Origin: Apostichopus japonicus
Taxonomy: Eukaryota; Echinodermata; Holothuroidea; Aspidochirotida; Stichopodidae
Assembly (NCBI RefSeq): GCF_037975245.1
Contig: NC_092570.1
Location: 823,501-887,500 of the forward strand
Reading direction: 5' to 3'
DNA: 64,000 nt
Shown here: positions 1-11,900 of the stretch, piece after piece
Layout: every line of letters begins with the position of its first letter
Position numbering within the stretch: the stretch's first letter is position 1
Translations under genes and position numbers: made by a program
The notes under the pieces: generated by a model
What the model was told of the DNA's origin: nothing
The model's input: the letters and a program-made list of their open reading frames with translations, nothing else
Databases searched by the model: none

Positions 1-2195
1 TGATTTATTGACACCATTTATGAAATGTTTATCCTTTGTATCACTACCGTTACCATCGGCAAACTGTAACACAAAAAAATCATAATAATAACAACTATAC
101 CACTGATATTAATCTCCTCGCACGCGACTGAAAAGTCTCTCTCAATTTTGATTCGTCCTCAAACACTGCTATTATATGTGGCTATATATTCGAATTAATT
201 TCTGGCCCGCGGCATCCTACAACTTTAAATACCAAATAACGGTACATAATCCAACCGTGACCATAGCGATAAATATCTCAAAGAGAAAAACATGCACAAG
301 AATTGCATTTTAAATCACACTTTTCGGTTTTAACCCAAACGTTCGGTTATTTTTTCTCGGCGCCGTGACATAGCTATACATCCAGAATAGATGACATTCA
401 ATTTGATAAAAAATATATCTAAATTATTCTGATAAAGTCAAGTTTTCGTCCCTGGATCCGCAGAAAACAAATTTCCCGTCCAATATATGTTTCTTCACTC
501 AAATCTGTGATATAATGAACCACAAGTTATGATCTTCCCCCGTCAAATGAAATCCTCCTCCGCAGCAAACAATGCGGCATGAATTGTAATCCGCAGTCGA
601 TTTATATTCAAGTCACGCAAGATATGCTTTTCCCTTTTATTATATTATATTATACTTATAGTTGACCAGCGATACTGTAATCAAGAGGCTTGCTATATTA
701 TATACTATTTTTAGCTCTTGGTTTTGCCTCTATGCAGGAATACGGCACGCATCGGTCCGCAGTGAGTTAATACCGCTTGCAATTATGTTGGTTATTAAAA
801 TTTGATTACATGAATCTCAAATACAGACTATTTCCTGTACGTATACCCGCTCTTGTATGTACAAACCAATCACAACAATGCTCACTGCTGTCTTCAGTTG
901 TTGTTGCTACAATTAAAATATTCTTCGTTTTCCGGTCGACGTATATAAAGTACACCACCGAAGGCTGTGATGAAATGGACTTAGATGGGTCTATCTATAC
1001 AAATGTAGGACAAAACTGGGTCATCATTATTGATATGAACCATTGTTCTGTGATATTTTTACTCTATTGTGGAATTTCTGACTGAGGCTATATATAATAG
1101 TTGCATTAATAACATAAATCAATGACTGAAGATTAATTTTTAATAAAGCCTACCGTACTTTTCCGAGAAGTCCATCGTGTGTAGGAGCTAGTGTAAACTC
1201 AAATGTATAGAGGATGGACAGGCAATACAATACGTCATCGCAATTAATACTTTTGATTGGTCCAAACTTCTAGGCCATCTCTCTGATTGGCTGAACCAGT
1301 AGTTTGTAGTGTTAGGCGTCAGTTACCGATCATCAAAGAAACGCTGCAGTGTACACAAAATTGTGCAACTCTATATAATTTGAAATATGAATCGCAACAC
1401 TGACATTTCCTAATTTCTCAGTTTTTGGATAATTTGTTGATATTATTTCTTCCACGTTCGTACCAAATTCTCGGAAGATAAAATGTATCCCCAAAGGCAA
1501 GACAATACACAGAAAGACAACGAAATGAAGAAATATATTGGAAGGGTGAGGTCCGCTAGCAATTCCTTGTACATAGCCAAGCAGCATTAAACTATAGCCT
1601 ATTTGAAACACTTCCCTAGAAGATTTGATCGAGAATAAAGGCTTTCTCGATTACTTGACCTTTCTTCCTGGAAGTAAGTCTCGGTGATACAGTGATCAAT
1701 GCTTGGTTTCCCATTACTGGCAAACATTGTTTCCGAATTTTTTCAACAACATACCAGTTTTGAAATGTTTCGTAAAGTTAATAAACTAACATGACTGTCT
1801 CGGGCTCGTAGCCAGCTTTCGTCTTGTGAGCAGTTGAGCCTGTTGAGGGATCATAACCAAATTTCTATCCTGCATTTTAAGATGTACCGGAAGATTAGTT
1901 ATGCTTATTACAGCGAAGAGCACGTGATTTTCAACGTGAGGAGCTAAATTCTTAATTTCCACGATTGAAGAAAAGAAAATCCACGCGCACCCCAAAAGAA
2001 AATAGCATGAGACAAAAGCAGAGAAATAAGATTTGACTCATAATTGAAAAATAAGGAATACTGTTTTAGAAAATTTATATATTGTAATTTTTTTGACCCC
2101 CTGAGACCGTTGTCAGCAATACTTGGCTATGGAATAAAAATTACAAAATGTATCATAAAGAAAGTATGACGCTAGATGACTACGAGAGATACTCA
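1..2195. other. Gene-free stretch, no recognised exon
   Basis: AT-rich sequence with only short open frames on both strands. None shows a recognisable domain, a convincing chain of splice sites or a match to a family I know. The longest frames (plus 777-1085, minus 1333-1611) have ordinary intergenic composition. I see nothing further in it. Confidence 0.5.
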
Positions 2196-2199
2196 TGGA

Positions 2200-2985
2200 A
2201 TTAATGCCAATTAACGAGGCGAGGATTTGAGATTTTGAAGTCAAATTTCACAGCTTTGGTTTTAGAAATGTTGAGAGATAATTCGTTCGTATTTAGCCAA
2301 TGATAAATTTGACAAAACTTGGTCTCTCCCTCAGCAATTGCTTCATGAATTGTGTCCTGTTGAAATAGGACTGTAGTTTCGTCAGCAAAATAAAACAGGT
2401 ATGGCTTTTGATGACGACACATGAATGTTGTTGATATAGGCCTATAGGAATAATGATGGCCCTAGTATGGAACCTTACGGCATACCTATATCGGTTTTTT
2501 TTTACAAGAAGAAACATTACTGAAGTAAACAAACTGAATCCTATTTGATAAGTAGCTAGCAAACCCGTTATAACCTATACCCCGAATGCCATAAGCATAG
2601 AGCTTCCTCATAAGAAATAGTATAGCATCAATAGTGTCAGAAGTCTTGGAAAGCTCGAGGAAAACACAGATTGTAGAAAGTTTATTATGCAGCCCGAGGA
2701 GATTTTACCTAATACGGTGAAGGTTGCTGTGTCAGTTTAATATTTTTTACGAAACCCATAATGAATAGAATTTAAAATGTAATGTTTCTCAAGAAAATTA
2801 ATAAGGCTGTATACATAAGACGTTTAACTATTTTTGAAATACAAGGTAAGAGTAAAAGACAGGTCTACAATTAAAATAACAGATTATTGTCGCCTGACTT
2901 AAAGACTGGGATAACTCTGGCAAGCGTACAGTCAGATGGAAATACGCCACGTGAGAAGGATCGATTAATAATCAGTGGTAATATA
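2200..2985 (-). mobile_element. Decayed non-LTR retrotransposon (LINE) reverse transcriptase fragment
   Basis: Read on the minus strand, conserved reverse-transcriptase blocks appear in the right order but in shifting frames. RGVFPSDCTLARVIPVFKSG lies around 2,985-2,890. FLELSKTSDTID and ASYLSNRIQFVYFSNVS lie around 2,665-2,510. A GMPxGSILGP block lies around 2,490-2,440 with a stop in place of the usual Gln. FADETTVLF, then NTNELSLNISKTKAVKF, follow down to about 2,220. The catalytic Y/F-A-D-D box reads FADE. Frame changes, the in-frame stop and the altered box show a dead copy. The block order and the LSLNxxKTK motif fit a Jockey/CR1-type LINE, but the clade cannot be fixed. No endonuclease or 3' tail was recognised; the right end stops where the 16-bp array begins. 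Confidence 0.85.
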
Positions 2986-3661
2986 GAATGTGCGTGATAT
3001 AGGATGTGCGTGATATAGGATGTGCGTGATATAGGATGTGCGTGATATAGAATGTGCGTGATATATAATGTGCGTGATATGGAATGTGCGTGATATAGGA
3101 TGTGCGTGATATAGAATGTGTGTGATAAAGGATGTGCGTGATTTAGGATATGCGTGATATAGAATGTGTGTGATATAGAATGTGCGTGATATAGAATGTG
3201 TGTGATATAGAATGTGTGTGATATAGGATGTGTGTGATATAGAATGTGCGTGATATAGGACGTGCGTGTTATAGAATGTGCGTGTTATAGAAAATGTGTG
3301 ATATAGAATGTGCGTGATATAGGATGTGCGTGATATAGAATGTGTGATTTAGAATGCGCGTCATATAGAATGTGTGTGAGATAGAATGTGCGTCATAGAA
3401 TGTGTGATATAGAATGTGCGTGATATAGAATGTGTGTGATATAGAATGTGCGTGATATAGAATGTGTGATATAGAATGTGCGTGATATAGAATGCGTGTG
3501 TCATATAGCATGTGCGTCATATAGAATGTGTGTGATATAGAATGTGCGTGATATAGGATGTGTATGATATAGAATGTGTGTGATATAGAATGTGTGTGAT
3601 ATAGAATGTGTGTGATATAGAATGTGTGTGATATAGAATGTGCGTGATATAGAATGTGCGT
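2981..3661. repeat. 16-bp minisatellite
   Basis: About 42 tandem copies of a 16-bp unit close to ATATAGAATGTGYGTG, with scattered substitutions and some copies shortened by two bases. The reverse strand is open for 143 codons (TFYITHILYH-type repeats), but this is only a by-product of the repeat. It starts directly at the end of the LINE fragment. Confidence 0.95.
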
Positions 3662-4316
3662 AGCGTCAGTGTTGCCCACACATGTTAGTGTGATTCTCAA
3701 AGCAGAATGACAACATGGATATTGCTCTGCAGGGGTGTACGACCATATTCTTAGTTGTTTGATGTAACTTGAATCCGTATATAAACTATGTTCTAAATAG
3801 GTATTAACAAATGTTGTTTACGTCTATTAGTGTCATTCATTTTGCTCTCTTCGGCTGCTTAACTAGAATTTCATACAATTATAAACGTACCATGAGATGG
3901 TTACAAGATTTATATTAAAATGCCTGAGCGAGCCCAAAATTAGTTTCATTACCGGTAGCGATTATTATGTAGCGCGTAAAATTTGTCAGTAAAATAATAA
4001 ACTACAATCAAATCTCCGCACAATCTGTATATTGACTAAATACATATGAACGTATTCTCTAGGGAATAAATGAAAACATGTGCTAAGTTATCGATTCATA
4101 AATTTATTGATCGACGCAAGATTTCAAAGAAAATTCTTCTGCATTTTGTTTATTGACGATTCTATATACTGAGCAATTTGCAAACTGAACACGGAAATTG
4201 GAAAGTAAAGTGCATTCTAAAAGAATTATCAGCTGGATTAGATCCGTTTTCCCCATAATTTAAAAAAAACTGTCACTGTTTGTTTTCTTTGTGACCAATT
4301 CTCTTCTAATCCGTTA

Positions 4317-4605
4317 AGTATAAATGGCGGAGTGTATAGCGGAGTGTATAGCGGAGTGTATGGCGGAGTGTATAGCCTAGTGGTTAACGCCGGCGTCTCC
4401 CAGTCATGAGATCCCCGGTTCGATTCCCCGCCGACAGCAATGTGTGTCGTCTGGCAAGGGTGTTGTTCAATAACAACTTCCCGACATGGACGTTAAATGG
4501 ATGTGTGCCGAGAGATTGGCTTCGGTCAGCTTGCGAGTCTACAAGCCTCCATGGCTTCTTTCGCGAGTTCCTGCTTGCGGGAAGATCACATATACATACA
4601 TAAAG
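4317..4605 (+). mobile_element. tRNA-derived SINE
   Basis: The element begins with a tRNA-like head at about 4,366-4,435. An A box (TAGCCTAGTGG) is followed about 40 bases later by a perfect B box (GGTTCGATTCC), the split promoter of RNA polymerase III. An unrelated body of about 170 bp follows. Just upstream, 4,325-4,375 carries four copies of a 12-13 bp unit (GCGGAGTGTATAG) that matches the start of the head, as if the 5' end had been locally multiplied. There is no poly-A tail or clear target duplication. Confidence 0.8.
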
Positions 4606-4609
4606 ACGC

Positions 4610-7600
4610 TTATTTACGACGGTATATGATTTGTTAAAGCGACAGTCGTGTATGTACAAAGTTATAAATATGAACCTTGAGCAAAAGTCATACTGGCGAA
4701 AGCGAGATCTTTCTTCAGTACTCACCCCCCCCCCCTCCAACCCGTCGTCAGATCCGACTTTCCCTAAGTGCCTCTCTCTCATGTTCTCTTTATATCTGCA
4801 TAGTAAACCATAAGGTCTATACCGGTACGTCTATATGTTAAAGAAGCAAGAATGAGAACCAACTTATTTGACCTTATTATGACCTTAGATGTCACATATT
4901 GTTTGTGTCAGTCATGTCGATGTTAAAGGTGTGACGTCATAGAGACAATTGACCGCCCCCTTTAATTTTCAGTGCTTTTCTTGATGGAAGTACACATTGT
5001 TATAACTAGAAAAACTGCCGTTATTAGAGGTTATGGTTAGAATGACAAGCATCACAAAACAAAACAAAAAACATAAATGTAATAACAGTATTGAAACATG
5101 CAAGCACAGGGGCATTGACCAATGCGGTAACATTAGACCCATATGAAGGATGTTTGTAAGCTGTTTAGGAAGAAGACCTTCACAAGGATACCTCTAACAC
5201 ACATATGAATGATGCCTATATGTAGTTACGCCACTGCCTCGATCGTCCGTCCGGGGGGGGGGGGGGGACGTTCATTCGGGGGATATTTTTTATTAAGTAT
5301 TCATCACTACAACCTTGCGTTTTAGATCTAATTTATAGTATAAATCGGTCTCAGAAAGTACCATTTAGCGTGAAACCTACTACACTCCTCTTTCTTAATT
5401 TTTCGTGCAAATCCTGTGCAAATCACTGCATGGCTCCCTCTCATTGATAGAGAATTAATAAATAAAAAAATAAAACCTTTCGATTTCTCACGCTGTTTCA
5501 TTGAACACCTGTTAAAATGTGCCATACAAAAGGCTCACTTATTATTAAATAAAATTTTATTACGCTCCACAACACGGTGCAAGAAGCCAAGTTAAGCATA
5601 GCTAGAAGTGGGATTCTTACATTCAAAGATGAAACTTTGTTATGACTCCCCCACCCCCCCCCCCCTCTGTATTAATTATATTTCCTTGGAAGTATGAATC
5701 ATCAGTTTTTGAAAAAGTAACCTTGCTCAAAATAAAATTGGCCCAAAAAATAATTGGAAGTATCAATAAATCATGATTGGTTAGAACCTGATTCTAACCG
5801 GTAAACATGAGAATACACGTTCTGCAATTATTTTACGTGCGTACATGTTACATGTTCGTGAGGTTTATTCCTCAACGTATAATATATTCCTAACTATTAA
5901 CATATGCTTCAAACGAAGATCAAAGGAACTAAGAGTCATTTTTAATTACATTAATATTTTCAATTTTTTTCTTTGTTTGTATATAAATTAATTTGTCTAG
6001 TATAAGAATTCCACCTGTTATCTTTGTGAAGTAATTCTTACATGGGTAATTCAATAGATACAGTCGATATGGTAACAAAACGTTGATAATTATTGCGTTA
6101 TTGTGTTTCCATGGCAACATATACATCAAATGACTCTAAATGGGTAGTAATTGCGTATACCGCTAAAGCAACACATATATTATCATCTGGCCTTACGTCA
6201 CACCAACATGAGTGACGTCAACAACAACCACGTTTACCCTTCTCCACATGGCTTCCCTGAAAGATGTATCTGTAGGACACACGCACCCCTTAAGATACGA
6301 GACAGGGCCCGGGTTCGAAATTATTGGCATAAACAACTAGTTTCTTGAAAGTGTAATCAATTGACTTGACGTCTATTGTTCAAAGCGTGCATCCACATCT
6401 GGTAATGGGGTACACTAAAAGTCGATTTGAATTCAGTTGCCAAGGGGAGCGAGTAGTGGAAAATGTTACGGTGGCAACGAAATTTTTATATACTGGCAAC
6501 ATAGATTCCTATCTATGTGAAAAACAAATATGCGAACTCAACTTTGTGGGTTATGTTCTTAACAAAGATTTACGTCTCACATCTGTCTTTTAACGTGAAA
6601 GGGATACTATAATCCTGACCAGAATGCAACGTACTTAATAAGCTAGCCTTTTTTAGAGGCGTCAGAAAAGTGTCGTCTGCTACAAATATGTACGTGAAAA
6701 ACATAGTTTGCTGGGCACGTTTGTAGCTCAGTATATACACGATTCTTTGGCTAGATACTAGGGATCTTTCACAAATTCCAACTGGCATTGAGCACCGGTG
6801 AAATCTGTTTTTGCGCTCTATTATCTAGCTTGCCAAGACTAACTTAGGCCAAAGCTAACATACCGGTAGTCTAGGCCATATAAATTGAACCTACTTCAAT
6901 GTCTATGGTATAGGCTTACTTACCAGTCTGTTCCTTATGAGGCGCGTCTTTATCCTTCGTCATTATACAAACCAGGCACATCATAATCTTCGCTTGTATC
7001 TGTTTAGTCGCCCCCCGCCCACCCCACCCACTCGATTCAGGCCATGTGTTCCAACAATCCGATAAGCAAGGCCAGTAGACATTACAACGTTGTTAGGGCC
7101 TACTTGTTAGATCACAAAGCGAATCAATATACTGCATACACGTACTTTTTACGTGACCCGCCTCGCACACTACATTAGGGGTTGCTAGTTTTTCTGGACG
7201 CAATCGTCGGGTGTAAAAAAGAACCCATAAACCACTTCTTTTGTAACTAGTTTGAGAAATGCATTCCAGAGATTCCGAAATCATTGGAAAGAATCAAAAC
7301 GCCTCTGTGGAGTCCACATGGGCGAAGCAGTCCCATGAAGGCCTGTAGTATTTTATTAGCTTAAAATTACCCAAGGAAATTTGGACGAAACAATGTCAGT
7401 ATTGCTATCATGGGCGGTGGGGCAAAATGAAGGGCATGGAGAACAACTGAGGGAAGCATCAAGATTGGGGGTCAAATGCACCCTATGACCCCCCCCCCCA
7501 TTGCCCCGTCTTGGCATATATGCAACCTTGAGTCGAACTAATTAAACAACATGAAATAGTTGAAATCAATGTTCTTTGGGGGAATTTAACAATTTTCAGC

Positions 7601-8590
7601 CACTATTTCTCTTGAATTTGGTACGCTATTAAAAAAAAAAAAACAATATGCTGTTTGGCCGTACATTTCACTTTCCTTCTGCGAATGAAATTTGAAAATT
7701 GCAAGAGAAAAAAACCCAGTTTACTGTCTGACAGCAAAGACAAATTTCTTTCTTTTTTTCTGGAAAGATTAAGAAATTGCACTTTTAACTAATGATTCAA
7801 AATAATATTCTTTGAACGAAAAGAAAATGAATATACATTATCCATATTGCACTGCAATATGCTAACTATATGCAATATATCAACATGAGTTTAATGGGTG
7901 TAACATGGTGTGGGAAGGGTAGGGGGGCGGTGTCCTCATATTAATATTAAAGACAAAGGAAAATACCCCCCAGCGTACTATTTGGACGTTAATCAGACTT
8001 TCCCTTCTTGAATATATGTGTTGCCCGTACACAAAATGTACGAGTTGTTATTGAGTTTATTTTATACTTCATAAGTAACTAAAGGAGAACTCTTTATACT
8101 GTACATAGCCTGCACTAATAGCATAAAAGTACTTGGAAGACATAAACCATAATGTATTGAAAAAAAATCATATACCCCCACCCCCAGCCCTATACACATC
8201 TTATGGGATAAAATATTCCAGATGTGTCCATTTATGTATGAATAAAACTCAGTGAATTAACATGGTAAAATAATATGGAACTATTTACATATAGATTTTC
8301 AATTGTCATTGAAAATTTACAATGGCTTTTTTTTTTTGCTTTTTGTTTTGCTTGCAATGACTTCACTTTAAGTATTCTAATCCAATTGAAGTATTTTTTA
8401 GTTAAGTAATTCTATGTGCTTGTTTGTATTTCTTCTTTTTGGGAAAAGTATAGTTCTGGTTCATAAATATTAGTTCTGGTTCATCAATATGAATTATCAA
8501 ACAACCATCTTGAGTAGAAAACTTCAAGATGTAATCCTGATAAAAGGCAGAACATCACCAATAGACATGTGATCATTCCCTGACATGAAA
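4610..8590. other. Intergenic, no recognised gene
   Basis: About 4 kb of AT-rich DNA with homopolymer runs (G run near 5,255, C runs near 5,655 and 7,490, A run near 7,630). Short open frames on both strands lack coding character. I see no RNA gene or transposon in it. It lies downstream of the GDPD-like gene, so rare longer 3' UTR forms could reach into it. Confidence 0.5.
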
Positions 8591-8607
8591 AAACAATTAT
8601 CATATCA

Positions 8608-8613
8608 TTTATT
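8608..8613 (-). terminator. Candidate poly(A) signal of the GDPD-like gene
   Basis: A perfect AATAAA hexamer on the minus strand, about 280 bases after the stop codon at 8,887-8,889. It is the first canonical signal downstream. Cleavage would fall near 8,590. No transcript evidence was available. Confidence 0.5.
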
Positions 8614-8740
8614 TATGTCATTCATCAAGAACTGTAATTAGCATGAGCTGGAAAATATTTGGCCAAATTCCTTCAAGTTCTGCAGCTAACTGTGCCTCTG
8701 AAGCGTCGTCCCTCCTCCATGAAACATAACTGAATCACTG

Positions 8741-8930
8741 TTGCATCTAGAATGAAGTCTCTCTTTGTCTTCTGCTGGCATCTAGAATGAAGTCTCTCTT
8801 TGTCTTCTGCTGGCATCTAGAATGAAGTCTCTCTTTGTCTTCTGCTGGCATCTAGAATGAAGTCTCTCTTTGTCTTCTGCTGGCATCTAGAATGCAGTCT
8901 CTTGTTGTCTCTCTTCGTCTTCTGCTGTTA
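8741..8930. repeat. 35-bp tandem array overlapping the last GDPD-like codons
   Basis: Four nearly identical 35-bp units start at 8,741, 8,776, 8,811 and 8,846 (core TGGCATCTAGAATGAAGTCT). A fifth, diverged unit starts at 8,881 and contains the stop codon and final codons of the GDPD-like gene on the minus strand. The array therefore grew out of the 3' end of the coding region into the 3' UTR. Each unit repeats the TTC-TAG end context. Confidence 0.9.
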
Positions 8931-11900
8931 TATTCCGTTTTCGTTTTCTCCTAGCATGAGCAAAATTAGATATGACATGAACCTTGTTCACAAACTTGGA
9001 ACAATAAACTAAGGTGAAAATGAAAGCATTTTACAAGGAGTTAATTTTTTTTGTGTTACAAGTAGGATAGAATGGAGACGGTGGCTAAACTTCTTGCTAA
9101 CGACAAACACTTTCCATCTCTAGAATGGCCCGCCTCTCTCTTGCCCATATCAGGGGCTTCACACACCCCCCCACCCCACAGGGAAAATGATGTCAGTGAA
9201 GTGGAAGTCTTTATAAATGCATGATACACTCATGGGCAGAAGAGAATACATTATTCTTGATCTCATGCTTTGCCTGGACCTACTAACTGACCCCAGGCCC
9301 TGGGGTTGTAGTCCCAAATGACCAACCTAGCTTGCCAGGGCTGGCTCCTATTCACCAAATCTATTCCCCTATCCCCCTAGATGAAACATTGCACTTTATC
9401 TATTTCTTTCATTCTGTGTAAAAACTAACTCTCTCTTTCTGCTTTTACTAATTTTAATTTAATTTTAATTCTCAGGTTTACAGTCTTGTTCAGGGCCAAG
9501 GCCTTCTCACACGACTTTACAACTTAACCCTGGTCATTGGTAACATGTCACACCTACACACCAAAGTGTGCACGATTCAATCAATCTCTCCTGGGGCACC
9601 ACAGTGCACCACAACCATGTGTCCCCCGGGGGACTTCCCATAGGGTGCAGCCACAAACCGGCGCAAACAACTATATTTACAAGTTACCTCGCAAGTCCCT
9701 ATTTATACACCTGTGTGAAGAGAGGCAATGGAGATAAAGCGCTTTGCCCAAGGACACAACGTAATGATCTGGCCAGGGCTCGAACCTGTAATCCTTAGAT
9801 CACAAGTCCACTGCCTTAACCACTTGACCACAATGCCCTACTAATTTGGATGGTATTGCTGATTAAGAAAATAATTGAAGAAATTAATTAAATAAACAAA
9901 ATAAAAAATTGAATTAGCTAGCAAATTAAGTTACAGATAAACTAATATTATTTATGTAAATAGAATAATTGTTAGAAACCTGAGTTGGCAAACTAGAAAG
10001 ATAACGGCCCACATGAAGGAGACAACATCGTACATTACCCACATGATGAGATAATGTGTGTGAGTCTGAAATCAAGAAAACCAGCAATGTGGTGAAATAC
10101 AACATGAGAGCTTAGTATATTACATAATGAGAGGAACAGCAAAAAGGTAAGAAATATAGACAGGGCATTGAAAGCAATAAACTTTCCAATTTGCTGCGTT
10201 CTTTATAACTAACCACACCGTTTTTCAGTTTTTGCATAAAACTAATTTCATTAACTTGTGAGGTTTTCATTTTATATCTTTTAACTTTGCTCGCTTTATT
10301 ATTTTCCCAGAAGTCCTTGCATCTGGTGTCATCTTATGTCATTCTCAGTTTTCCTTTGACAGCTACCTTAAATTTTCTGTTATTTCCGGTTTAAATAATC
10401 ACAGTGACTGTGACATTATGAAGAATGTCTTGGCCTTTTATTGTACTAATTCAATATGGTTCAAATTACCTACGTAATTTGATTGAAAAGTTTCAATGTT
10501 GACACTGAGATAATTAATCAATTAATTGAAAGGAGCAAGATGGCCTTTAAAACTCTGACTAGAATCATTTAGGAGAAAAAAATTGAAATGTAAGACAGAT
10601 ATTGAAGTCCAGGGTTCCTAGAAAAGCATCTATTTGAACTGAGCCTGAGGTTGCCGTTTTGTGCGTATATTATGGTTTATAATTGTTACTGTTCACATTT
10701 ACGAATTGCAAATGCAAGTCACCTTGACTATTAGATCAAACTGTTAAGGCAATAAAAGAAAGTAGGAATTTGTCATTTTTGTACACATGAGAAAAAGAAA
10801 AAAAAAAGGTAAATTTTTGATTTTGATGCAATCATTTATTACTTTGACATTTGACATTCATAGAAGTCTTGCCCTTTAAATGTTCTGTGGATTTGGTTTA
10901 ATCCCCAAAATTTGACAACCAAAAGGTACACAAACAGATGCAATGTGGAAACTCACAAAGTTAAAAGCTTTTAGCTGATGCATTTAGAATTTTAAGATTT
11001 CACAAATGAACAACAACAAAACCCCAGAAATGTAGGATGTCTAGTCACCTTAAACTGTGCACAACTGAGAGCTACTTATAACAGATGTTTTAGAGCCAAT
11101 GACGCTAGAAAGCAAGCAAAAAACTGATCTGTTATTTAACTTTCTTTTCCTATTTTTTACTACTGTATTCAGGCAATTCTCAAAACTCCCTGAAAATAAA
11201 TTACGCATAAACTTGGTTCTGTATGTTCCCTTTTTCGATAAACGAAACAAAATCTTTTGAGAAATAGTACATCTCCTGCTGTATAAAGGTGATATTTAGG
11301 TGAATATAAGGCTATATGAGGGCCTGAAGTTTCTATCTTAACAGTATCCTGAATACAGGCAGACTGAAAAACAGGCCCAGCAAAGATGTAACAACTCAGT
11401 TTGCTATATTACTGAATAAATTTTGAGTCACAGTATGCTGTGCTTTTTACTTTAACTTTGATCTTTTTCATGTTAGCAATGAACTAATTCTCACCAACTG
11501 CCATGATGGTTCCTCCATGTCCCTGAGGTCTCTGCAAAATGAGGTTGTAACAGAAAAAGTCTGGCCGCACCAAAACAAAGAATACACCCATCTTTTATTG
11601 ATGGTCCAAACGTTTGTGCTTATTCCCTCATTATTCTTCTCTCTGAAATGAGTAATGTAAGTACCATGACTTGTAAGATATCTGTCTTCAAAGTAATCAG
11701 GAAAGTGCTTAGGATCAGCTAGTTTCTTACCCCCCCCCCTGCCATGGGCACCCTGCCAGCCCCTCCCTATTTGTCCTAACCTCCAGACATTTGTGCTTAT
11801 TCCCTCATTATTCTTCTTTCTGAAATGAGTAATGTAAGTACCATGACTTGTAAGATATCTGTCTTCAAAGTAATCAGGAAGGTGCATAGGATCAGCTTAT

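Noticed and set aside
3269..3700. 143-codon open frame on the minus strand (TFYITHILYH repeats)
   Set aside because: It is a by-product of the 16-bp minisatellite.
8595..8735. Minus-strand open frame reading DDASEAQLAAELEGIWPN, looking like a protein C-terminus
   Set aside because: It lies after the GDPD-like stop codon in the 3' UTR. An in-frame TGA sits directly upstream and no good acceptor fits its phase.
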